A DNA stretch of 5,703 nt. It comes from Melioribacteraceae bacterium. GTDB taxonomy: Bacteria > Bacteroidota > Ignavibacteria > Ignavibacteriales > Melioribacteraceae. Numbering within the stretch: position 1 is the stretch's first letter; each line of letters opens with the position of its first letter. Of this stretch, positions 1-5,526 are shown one piece after another. The stretch spans positions 1 through 5,703 of the forward strand of contig JALSTL010000004.1 in NCBI GenBank assembly GCA_026983755.1, in the 5' to 3' direction. The notes under the pieces are model-generated. The model ran no database searches. It was not told where the DNA came from and worked only from the letters and a program-made list of their open reading frames with translations. The position numbers and the translations under genes were made by a program.

Positions 1-60
1 GAATTTAATTAAATAATATTTTTCTACTCTCTTCTTTGTAACTTTAATAAATATCTCTCT

Positions 61-97
61 CGGGGCTTTTATTTTCGGCTGGCGGATAATTGCCCCG
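61..97 (-). terminator. Possible hairpin terminator after rmlA
   Basis: A perfect 6-base GC-rich inverted repeat (CGGGGC at 61-66, GCCCCG at 92-97) lies 16 bases beyond the rmlA stop codon. Read on the minus strand, the stem can extend by four A/T pairs (TTAT with ATAA) across a small AA/AA internal loop, leaving a 13-base loop. The position fits the end of the transcript. However, the sequence after the stem (AGAGAGATATTTATT) lacks a clean T run, so it may be a weak terminator, a processing site or chance. Bases 1-60 show nothing I can assign: short open stretches at the left edge close quickly in every frame I read. Confidence 0.35.
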
Positions 98-112
98 TTT
101 TCCCCTACTAAC

Positions 113-976
113 TTAATCCGTTAAAACTTTTTTAAGATATTCTTTGTACGATGAATCAGGAATGTTTTTTATAATTTTTTTCAGTTCTTTTTTAGAGATG
201 AAATTTTTGTAATAAGCAATTTCTTCAATACATGCAGCTTTAAAACCTTGTCTATCTTCAAGAACTCCAAAAAAATTTGCCGCTTGTAAAAGTGCTTCTG
301 GTGTACCTGTATCTAACCATGCAACTCCTCTGCCAATTTTTTCAATTTTTAGTTTCCCTTTAGCAAGATATGCTTTGTTCACATCGGTAATTTCCAATTC
401 GCCTCTCGGAGAAGGTTTTAGGTTTTTTGAAATTTCAACTACTTCGTTATCGAAAATATATAATCCGGGTATTGCATATTCTGATTTGGGATTTTTAGGT
501 TTCTCTTCTATAGAAATTACTTTATTGTTTTTATCGAACTCGACAATACCGTAGCGCTGTGGATCTTTTACTTTATAAGCAAAAATTGTACCTCCGTCTA
601 TATTTTTTTCCAAAGCATTATACAGGTAATTTAATTTTCCATAAAAAATATTATCACCGAGTATAAGTGTTACGGAATCTTTGCCTATAAATTTTTCACC
701 CAAAATAAAAGATTCGGCTATACCGTTGGGTTTGTTTTGAACTTTGTATTTAATATTAAGTCCTAAAGCTTTACCGTTATCAAATAATTTTTTATATAAA
801 GGAATAGTTTCTTTATTTGAAATAATAAGAATATCTCTAATACCACCAAGCATCAAAATAGAGAGCGGATAGTAGATTAACGGTTTATCATAAAGCAGTG
901 CCAATTGTTTACTATAAACTTTTGTAATAGGATAAAGTCTTGTTCCGGCACCGCCTGCTAAAATAATTCCTTTCAT
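113..976 (-). CDS. rmlA: Glucose-1-phosphate thymidylyltransferase RmlA
   Basis: Condenses glucose-1-phosphate with dTTP to give dTDP-glucose and pyrophosphate, the first cytoplasmic step towards dTDP-L-rhamnose and other dTDP-deoxysugars of surface glycans. At 287 residues it has the normal family length. The nucleotidyltransferase signature GGAGTRLYPIT starts at residue 8, followed by SKQ (Lys23), YDKPLIYYPLS (29-39), LGDNIFYG (106-113, metal-binding Asp108), DPQRYGIVEFD (138-148), EEKP (157-160), RGELEITD (191-198) and WLDTGT (220-225, Asp222). By family comparison Arg13, Lys23, Asp108, Glu158, Lys159 and Asp222 are the expected catalytic or binding residues. An in-frame ATG at 988 directly abuts the previous stop codon, but the family begins MKGIILAGG, so I start at 976, which has GGGAAGAG just upstream. 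No rmlB, C or D is visible nearby. A few usually conserved positions differ (see findings). Confidence 0.95.
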   Translation of the reverse strand: MKGIILAGGAGTRLYPITKVYSKQLALLYDKPLIYYPLSILMLGGIRDILIISNKETIPLYKKLFDNGKALGLNIKYKVQNKPNGIAESFILGEKFIGKDSVTLILGDNIFYGKLNYLYNALEKNIDGGTIFAYKVKDPQRYGIVEFDKNNKVISIEEKPKNPKSEYAIPGLYIFDNEVVEISKNLKPSPRGELEITDVNKAYLAKGKLKIEKIGRGVAWLDTGTPEALLQAANFFGVLEDRQGFKAACIEEIAYYKNFISKKELKKIIKNIPDSSYKEYLKKVLTD

Positions 977-988
977 TACTCTTCCCAT

Positions 989-1762
989 TTAATTGGTAAT
1001 TACAATTGTTGCGGATGACAAAAGCATATTACTTTTATTATAAATACCGAACTTAAATTGACCGACATTATTAAATTGATATTTGATAAATGTATCCGTC
1101 CATTCCGGTAAAATTTTATATTTTTTTGTTTCTACAAATTCATTGTAACCGTTATCATCTCCGTTTTTTTTCCATACTTTCAATATTAATTGATCAGTAT
1201 TAAAAGGTGAAGAGTTATTCAAGAAAATAATTCCTCTTCCGCCGCTTCTTGATAATGATAAAGTTACAAAAGGATTAACCGGTTTTTCATTTATTATCAT
1301 TTCACAAAAAATTAATTCACAATCACCTTCATAAACGGGAGCTTGGGGTGTAGTACCGGTAATATAGCCTTTGGCAAAAACAACTTTTAAAATATTAGAT
1401 GCTATTTTTTTTTGTCGCGAATTTAAAAAATATATATTGTATTTACCCGGTTCCTTAAACTCAAAGTTTGTAACCGCCCAAGTGTTTTCTTTTTTTGTGG
1501 AAATTGTTTTGCTTTGAAACGGAACAAATTTGTCATCTGTTTTTTTATCTACAAAAACATATAGTAATTTATCGTTTAATGGTTTTTTATTATTATCCAA
1601 TAAAACGTATGTTGCCGTTCCCCAAGGTTTTATTTCAAGTTTATTGGTTGGTCCAACGGGGGTACCGTTTTCGGTGTAACTTTCGCAAAAATAAATTTCT
1701 TGCGAGTAAGTTAGCGAAACAATAAAGAAAAAAACCACGATAAAATTAAAAGAGATTTTCAT
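989..1762 (-). CDS. Secreted protein with two copies of a beta-rich domain, function unknown
   Basis: I do not recognise a named family. The 257-residue product begins with a Sec signal peptide (MKISFNF, a hydrophobic core, then probable cleavage after Tyr-Ser-Gln at 21). There is no lipobox, so it is probably periplasmic or secreted. The mature protein is two related units of about 108 residues, roughly 22-129 and 149-257. Both begin with E-x-x-FCE (FCE at 25-27 and 152-154), have a PV-x-P motif, an L(D/N)N turn, an aromatic/Lys-rich strand before Asp-Asp, a Trp near the middle, and end with a G-(K/Q)-(Y/F) strand leading to I-x-x-V. The alternating pattern suggests an immunoglobulin-like beta sandwich. 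Three cysteines are present (26, 148, 153). The frame can extend two codons to a TTG at 1768, but the ATG at 1762 is the better start. No clear Shine-Dalgarno is seen. Its stop lies 12 bases before the rmlA start, implying co-transcription. Confidence 0.85.
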   Translation of the reverse strand: MKISFNFIVVFFFIVSLTYSQEIYFCESYTENGTPVGPTNKLEIKPWGTATYVLLDNNKKPLNDKLLYVFVDKKTDDKFVPFQSKTISTKKENTWAVTNFEFKEPGKYNIYFLNSRQKKIASNILKVVFAKGYITGTTPQAPVYEGDCELIFCEMIINEKPVNPFVTLSLSRSGGRGIIFLNNSSPFNTDQLILKVWKKNGDDNGYNEFVETKKYKILPEWTDTFIKYQFNNVGQFKFGIYNKSNMLLSSATIVITN

Positions 1763-1918
1763 AAACAAAACCGATTTATAACTAGTAATAAAGATATTTT
1801 TTAATATTAAAACGGATTATTTTTGTAAATAAAAAATATATGTTTAATTAGTTAAACGTAAAATAAACATAAACTAATTAAAATAAAAAACTTACAATTA
1901 AAATACATGGAATGCATT

Positions 1919-1950
1919 AAAAATACGGCGTGTTTATAAACAACACGCCG
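1919..1950 (-). terminator. Rho-independent terminator of the downstream PEGA lipoprotein gene
   Basis: A perfect 9-base stem (CGGCGTGTT at 1926-1934 with AACACGCCG at 1942-1950) closes a 7-base loop 18 bases past the stop codon at 1969. On the minus strand it is followed by TATTTTTAA, a usable T run. It separates the lipoprotein gene from the secreted-protein/rmlA pair, which needs its own promoter in the A/T-dense 1763-1918 stretch. I could not pick out a confident promoter there. Confidence 0.85.
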
Positions 1951-1968
1951 ATAATATAATTAACCATT

Positions 1969-2913
1969 TTAAAAGGCAGGATCAAACGGACGATCGTTAT
2001 AAATCCATTTAATTTCAATTCTTGAGGGATTATCCAATCTTCTAATTATTTGTAGTTTAGAATAATGTCCGTCGCTATCATATAAAAATACATAGTTATT
2101 GTTTGTTGCCAAATAACTATCTCTCCATGTAGGATCTTCGGTAGGAGAATTAACACCATCATTTATATTATTGGATTTACTTACTTTAAACCTTGTTAAC
2201 CTTGCCATACCGTTATAACCGCTTGCCGATCTAACAACCAAACTGCCATATCTGTCTTTTACAAAAAATATGTCAACTAATTTACTTTGTCCGGTACCGC
2301 GTTTAGTAATTAGAAATCTTCCCGTAGAAAGTTGAACACCACTAGGTTGATTGGATTGAGCATTTGTTGCCTCCCATAAAAAACCACTGTATTTGGAAAC
2401 AAATGTCGGTTTTAGATTTACTTTAACTATAGTATCTTGAGCGTTAACAATTTTAACCGAAAAAGTAGTATCTTTATATTCATCATACCTTAACATAATT
2501 TTATAAGCACCGTCCGGTAGAGAGAAACTATTCGGAGTAGTAGATTTTGAATTATTTCCGTTTATCCAAATTTGAGATTGTTCCGGTTCGGATTTTATTT
2601 GTAAAACACCATATTTAAACATATTTATTGGAGGTACTCTATATTCATTACCCACGGTAACTTCGGCGGTAAAATTTCCATTGGCATATCCGTCTTTTCT
2701 AACAGAACCATGATGAATACCTGCAATTACTTCAACAGTTCCGGGTGTTAACTTCCCTGTGCTTTTTCCATCAATATAAATAGCAGCTTTTTCAGGATTC
2801 GAATCAACAAATATTGTTCCTTTGTCTTTAAGCGGATCAACTTCGTCGCTATCACAAGCACTTATAAAAATTATAAGGAAGAGAAAAGTTAACAGATAAA
2901 CTTTTTTTCTCAT
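1969..2913 (-). CDS. PEGA-domain lipoprotein, diverged paralogue of the next gene upstream
   Basis: A 314-residue envelope lipoprotein of unknown role. The signal peptide (residues 1-19) ends in the lipobox ISAC, with lipidated Cys20 and Asp at +2. An acidic linker (DSDEVD) follows. Two PEGA-type repeats come next, about 32-92 and 102-167, with recognisable IYIDG, STGKLTP, AGIHHG, KDGY and IWINGNN elements. The repeats are degenerate: the usual P-x-GA turn reads NPEKA and EPEQS. PEGA domains are known as small beta-rich repeats on surface and envelope proteins; their binding partners are mostly undefined. Residues 175-314 form a further domain shared with the upstream paralogue (QPSG, LVVRSA, NDGVNSP, NYVFLYD, DGHYSKL, KWIYN), for which I know no name. 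The ATG at 2913 is preceded by AAGGAG at 9 bases. Terminators on both sides suggest a single-gene unit. Confidence 0.9.
   Translation of the reverse strand: MRKKVYLLTFLFLIIFISACDSDEVDPLKDKGTIFVDSNPEKAAIYIDGKSTGKLTPGTVEVIAGIHHGSVRKDGYANGNFTAEVTVGNEYRVPPINMFKYGVLQIKSEPEQSQIWINGNNSKSTTPNSFSLPDGAYKIMLRYDEYKDTTFSVKIVNAQDTIVKVNLKPTFVSKYSGFLWEATNAQSNQPSGVQLSTGRFLITKRGTGQSKLVDIFFVKDRYGSLVVRSASGYNGMARLTRFKVSKSNNINDGVNSPTEDPTWRDSYLATNNNYVFLYDSDGHYSKLQIIRRLDNPSRIEIKWIYNDRPFDPAF
2060..2094 (-). repeat. 35-base block duplicated at 3177-3211 (copy in the downstream paralogue)
   Basis: This stretch matches 3177-3211 at 33 of 35 bases by eye. It encodes the FLYD(S/N)DGHYS segment of the shared C-terminal domain, so the two lipoprotein genes are genuine duplicates and this segment is the most conserved part I found. 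The two differences fall in the codon specifying Ser in one copy and Asn in the other. Confidence 0.8.
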
Positions 2914-2922
2914 AATTCAGAA

Positions 2923-2935
2923 CTCCTTTTTATTT
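2923..2935 (-). promoter_or_regulatory. Ribosome-binding leader, shared 13-mer (copy 1)
   Basis: Minus-strand AAATAAAAAGGAG ends 9 bases before the ATG at 2913. AAGGAG is a strong Shine-Dalgarno and fixes the start. The identical 13 bases precede the other two lipoprotein genes. Confidence 0.8.
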
Positions 2936-3008
2936 TTATTTAATAAATTTTCTAAAAATCTTCAAGTATCATTTAATAATTTTATAACTATTGTAAATAA
3001 GCGGATTT

Positions 3009-3043
3009 AAAAATAAAAAGGTGTGCTCTTAAGCACACCTTTT
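3009..3043 (-). terminator. Strong rho-independent terminator after the two-gene lipoprotein unit
   Basis: A perfect 12-base stem (3016-3027 with 3032-3043, outer AAAAGGTGTGCT) closes a 4-base loop. On the minus strand it runs into TTTTTATTTTTAA, an excellent T tract. It sits 27 bases past the stop codon at 3071. The stem's own A and T runs would also allow some termination in the other direction, but no plus-strand gene is visible to need it. Confidence 0.92.
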
Positions 3044-3070
3044 AAGTTTTAATGATTAAATAATCTCAGT

Positions 3071-4030
3071 TTAAAACGATACATCGTCTTGAACTTTATT
3101 ATAAATCCATTGTACTTCAACCCATGCAGGATCTCCCGGTCCGCTTCCGCCACCGTGGTTTGTAATTTTCAACTTTGAATAATGTCCGTCATTATCATAT
3201 AAAAATACATAATTTGTTTGTGTATCATGAACACTTTTTTTCCAAGTTTCAAGCTGAACCGGTGAATTTACGCCATCATTTAAATCTTCGGCATCGCCAA
3301 TTTTGAAATAAGTTGTTCTGGTCATTTTGGAACTATAATCGGCACTTCTTACCAAAAAACCATCAGATGAATAATAAATATCAATTTTTCCGTTATTATC
3401 CGAATCGGAAGTTCCGTAAGCCATACCCGAAGATAAATCCAATCCGCTTGGTTGACTTGCGTCAGTACCGATTGTTTCCCAAATTCTTACAGGTGTACTA
3501 AATACTTCAAAACCGAAATCAAGCTTAGCAATAACATTTGTTGTTGCTCCGTCATTAACGGTAACAGCCGCCAAAGTAGAATCTCCCAAGCCGGGCAGGT
3601 TTAGTTTAATTTCATAACTACCGCTTTGTAAAGAGCCTATCGTTGCAGGTGTTATTTCACCTGTATTATTTCCGTTAAGCCAAATTTCAGCTCCTGCAGG
3701 TTCTGATTCTATTGTTAAAGAACCCAACTTTTTAAAAGTAGTTCCTTCGGTTATTAAAGTTTCTTTACCCGCTGTAACGCTTATGTGGTTAAGTAAAATA
3801 TCGGAATATCCGGCTAATTTGAGGGTAATATCGTGAAAACCGGCTGTTGCTTCAATCGTAGCGGGTGTTACTTGTCCGGTACTGTCTCCGTCCAACCAAA
3901 TTTGTGCTCCGGTTGGCGTAGATGTAATATTAATTGTTCCTTTTTCTTCAATAGGATTTGTTGATTGATCACATGCAACAAAAGAAATTCCTATTATTAG
4001 CAAAATTGCAATAAATGTTATTTTTCTCAT
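3071..4030 (-). CDS. PEGA-domain lipoprotein with conserved C-terminal domain
   Basis: A 319-residue envelope lipoprotein of unknown role. The signal peptide ends in the lipobox FVAC (lipidated Cys20, Asp at +2). Two well-formed PEGA repeats follow, about 31-92 and 103-169: each shows S-x-P-x-GA, IWL(D/N)G, (D/N)-x-TG-x-(V/I)TPATI, then a Gly-led strand. Residues 175-319 are the domain shared with the downstream paralogue. Inside it, SDSDNNGKIDI (208-218) resembles a DxDxNGxxD calcium loop, which the paralogue lacks. A Gly/Pro-rich loop (GGGSGPGDP, 293-301) is also unique to this copy. The ATG at 4030 follows AAGGAG by 11 bases. The gene begins 18 bases after the stop of the LEA-like lipoprotein, so the two are almost certainly one transcript, ended by the hairpin at 3009-3043. 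The better-kept PEGA motifs suggest this is the more conserved copy. Confidence 0.92.
   Translation of the reverse strand: MRKITFIAILLIIGISFVACDQSTNPIEEKGTINITSTPTGAQIWLDGDSTGQVTPATIEATAGFHDITLKLAGYSDILLNHISVTAGKETLITEGTTFKKLGSLTIESEPAGAEIWLNGNNTGEITPATIGSLQSGSYEIKLNLPGLGDSTLAAVTVNDGATTNVIAKLDFGFEVFSTPVRIWETIGTDASQPSGLDLSSGMAYGTSDSDNNGKIDIYYSSDGFLVRSADYSSKMTRTTYFKIGDAEDLNDGVNSPVQLETWKKSVHDTQTNYVFLYDNDGHYSKLKITNHGGGSGPGDPAWVEVQWIYNKVQDDVSF
3177..3211 (-). repeat. 35-base block duplicated at 2060-2094 (copy in the upstream paralogue)
   Basis: This is the partner of the 2060-2094 block, 33 of 35 bases identical, in the same reading frame and at the equivalent place in the protein. It marks duplication of the lipoprotein gene rather than an independent repeat element. 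Confidence 0.8.
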
Positions 4031-4041
4031 TCTTTAGTTCT

Positions 4042-4054
4042 CTCCTTTTTATTT
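4042..4054 (-). promoter_or_regulatory. Ribosome-binding leader, shared 13-mer (copy 2), containing the upstream stop codon
   Basis: AAATAAAAAGGAG on the minus strand, 11 bases before the ATG at 4030. Its internal TAA (4049-4051) is the stop codon of the preceding gene, so ribosomes finishing that gene stop on top of this binding site. Translational coupling is a reasonable inference. Confidence 0.8.
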
Positions 4055-4648
4055 TTTTACTAATTTAAATTTAAAATTCTTTTTGTCCACATTAGTTGTA
4101 AAGGTTCCGGTATAAGTTTTACCGTCGTTCGATAATTTTCCGCTATATTTTCCTTTGTATCTACTGTGTAATTGGTCTGCCATTGTTATTGTTTTGGTTT
4201 TTGCATTAAACGAACCTTTTATTTTTTGTTTAATAGGTGTTCTGTAATTAATTTGAATTTTCCCTTCAAAATTATTTCCGTCTTGTTTTGTAATAGTTAG
4301 TGTTGTATGTCTGCTATCCAATTTACCTGTCCAGGTTCCAACCATTCCGTTTTTTGCAAAAACTCCCGCAACTTTATCAGCGGCATTTTGGGCTGTTTCG
4401 GTTGCTTTATCTGCAACATTTTTAGCGGCATCACCAACTTTATCTACAGCTTCGCCGGCAACTTCTCCTGCTTTGTTGGCAACATCTTTTGTTGTTTCTC
4501 CAACTTTATTTGCGGCATCCGAAACAGTTTTTGTTGCACTGTCCATTGTTTCTTTTGCTTTATCGCATGCAGATAGTACAAATAATGAAATTAACGTAAT
4601 TGTTAAAAATAATAATAATCTATTTTTTTTCTTTTGAAAGGTTTTCAT
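4049..4648 (-). CDS. Lipoprotein with LEA-like 11-residue repeats and C-terminal beta-rich domain
   Basis: A 199-residue lipoprotein with no assigned function. A basic start (KKKNR) and hydrophobic core lead to the lipobox LSAC, with Cys28 lipidated and Asp at +2. Residues 33-98 are six 11-residue repeats of the form (D/E/N)-x-A-(D/N)-K-x-(G/T)-(E/D)-x-A-(K/Q), most regular from 44 to 92. This is the pattern of group 3 LEA proteins, predicting a long amphipathic helix rich in Ala, Lys, Asp and Glu. Residues 101-199 are different: GTWTGKL, FEGKI, KGSF, YSGKL and GTFT strands suggest a small basic beta barrel or sheet, loosely lipocalin-like. The helix may act as a spacer from the membrane or as a stress-protective segment; neither is shown. 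The ATG at 4648 has AAGGAG 9 bases upstream. It is first in a two-gene unit with the PEGA lipoprotein. Confidence 0.9.
   Translation of the reverse strand: MKTFQKKKNRLLLFLTITLISLFVLSACDKAKETMDSATKTVSDAANKVGETTKDVANKAGEVAGEAVDKVGDAAKNVADKATETAQNAADKVAGVFAKNGMVGTWTGKLDSRHTTLTITKQDGNNFEGKIQINYRTPIKQKIKGSFNAKTKTITMADQLHSRYKGKYSGKLSNDGKTYTGTFTTNVDKKNFKFKLVKK
4355..4552 (-). repeat. Coding repeat: six 11-residue LEA-like units
   Basis: Encodes residues 33-98 of the lipoprotein. In register the units are ETMDSATKTVS, DAANKVGETTK, DVANKAGEVAG, EAVDKVGDAAK, NVADKATETAQ and NAADKVAGVFA. Lys at the fifth position is kept in five of six units, and Asp or Asn precedes it in the same five. At the DNA level the unit is 33 bases but well diverged, so this is an old protein repeat rather than a fresh tandem array. 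Confidence 0.8.
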
Positions 4649-4657
4649 AATGTTTTT

Positions 4658-4670
4658 CTCCTTTTTATTT
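4658..4670 (-). promoter_or_regulatory. Ribosome-binding leader, shared 13-mer (copy 3)
   Basis: AAATAAAAAGGAG on the minus strand, 9 bases before the ATG at 4648. It is identical to the leaders of both PEGA lipoprotein genes and settles the start codon. Confidence 0.8.
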
Positions 4671-4790
4671 AAAGTTTAAATGAATTTATTCAATTGTTAA
4701 TATAATAAAAATAGTTATAAAACAGAAAAGAATTTCCTTTAAATAAATATGGTTAACTTTGTATAATTATATATTTTATTATTTCAATTA

Positions 4791-5510
4791 TTATTTGTCA
4801 ATTGGTTTTCTTAATTCTTTTACATTGGGTGGATTCCAACCGACGATTGAACCTTTTTTTAATCTGGAAAAATACGGAGAAAGCGTTGTACCTGGTAAAG
4901 TTCTTACATTATCTTCAATAATAATCGGGCCCATTCCGGTTCCGGCTCCGATTTTACAATTATTTCCAATTTCAATTAATCCATAACGAAATTTACCGGC
5001 TCCTTCATAAGCATGAACCGTTAAACGCGTGAATGCACCCATCAATGTATTTTCTCCAATAAAAATTAATTCCGGTCTAAAATGATCTAACCATACTAAC
5101 TGCATAATTTCACTTCCTCTACCAACGTGTATTCCCATCCATCTGTAAAATTTGTTTTTTACCGGTGTTCCTTTTAGGATAAAAGAAACTATTATCTGGA
5201 ACACTAAAAGAAATCTTCTGCCAAAGGGTAAATTAAGTACACGCCAATTTATTGCATTTTTTTCTTCGGGAGAACCTAGACCGGAAAATGTGTAATGTCT
5301 TCTAACGGGTGTTAAAAATTTTTTAAGATTTTCTTTTCCTTCTTCTGTTTTGGGATTTAGTGTTTCAACATCGGTTCCTTTTCCACCCGAGGTTTTGCTT
5401 ATGAAAATTTTACGGTTATTTTTTCTACTCAACTTTATTGCTCTTTCAATAATTTCTTTGGTAACTAATTTCATTACTTCTTCGGGAGTTTTGTTTTTAT
5501 ATTTTTTCAT
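4791..5510 (-). CDS. Left-handed beta-helix (hexapeptide) acyltransferase-like protein
   Basis: Probable cytoplasmic or membrane-associated O-acyl (often acetyl) transferase of the broad WbbJ/maltose-acetyltransferase-like class; the acceptor is unknown, and a surface glycan or lipid is likely. The 239 residues start with a charged helical region (1-70). A hydrophobic stretch RFLLVFQIIVSFILKG (99-114) could pack against the helix or the membrane. The hexapeptide part follows, about 124-225: MGIHVGRGSEI, PELIFIGENTLMGAF, GLIEIGNNCKIGAG and IIIEDNV. His166 in LTVHAYEG aligns with the usual catalytic His before the G-x-IxIG coil. The terminal VGWNPPNVKELR recalls the G-N-P-A-K ending of the class. 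In IIIED (196-200) the normal coil Gly is Glu199. The ATG at 5510 has AAAAGGA 9 bases upstream. The 142-base gap to the next gene lacks a clear hairpin, so read-through is possible. Confidence 0.85.
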   Translation of the reverse strand: MKKYKNKTPEEVMKLVTKEIIERAIKLSRKNNRKIFISKTSGGKGTDVETLNPKTEEGKENLKKFLTPVRRHYTFSGLGSPEEKNAINWRVLNLPFGRRFLLVFQIIVSFILKGTPVKNKFYRWMGIHVGRGSEIMQLVWLDHFRPELIFIGENTLMGAFTRLTVHAYEGAGKFRYGLIEIGNNCKIGAGTGMGPIIIEDNVRTLPGTTLSPYFSRLKKGSIVGWNPPNVKELRKPIDK

Positions 5511-5519
5511 TTTTTAATA

Positions 5520-5526
5520 TCCTTTT
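5520..5526 (-). promoter_or_regulatory. Shine-Dalgarno of the acyltransferase-like gene
   Basis: Minus-strand AAAAGGA, 9 bases before the ATG at 5510, supports that start. It lacks the flanking AAATA seen at the lipoprotein genes. The rest of 5527-5703 is A/T-rich with no gene I can support. Confidence 0.6.

Noticed and set aside
1495..1725. Plus-strand open frame of 76 codons inside the secreted-protein gene
   Set aside because: Wholly antisense to a well-supported gene with a signal peptide and internal repeat; no start context.
4355..4552. CRISPR-like or satellite array suggested by the regular 33-base period
   Set aside because: The period is exactly 11 codons, stays in frame and is conserved at protein rather than DNA level; there are no identical repeats with unique spacers.
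4307..4576. Plus-strand open frame of 89 codons rich in Cys, Phe and Ile
   Set aside because: It is the antisense shadow of the Ala/Lys/Asp 11-mer repeat; the composition follows from the opposite strand, and no ribosome-binding site stands out.
4681..4692. Short inverted repeat TGAAT-TT-ATTCA upstream of the LEA-like gene, as an operator or hairpin
   Set aside because: A 5-base A/T-rich stem with a 2-base loop is common by chance here, and no second copy was found.
4759..4986. Plus-strand open frame of 75 codons overlapping the end of the acyltransferase gene, with a TATAAT at 4762-4767
   Set aside because: Mostly antisense to conserved beta-helix coding sequence; the TATAAT lies within the frame itself and is expected in such A/T-rich DNA.
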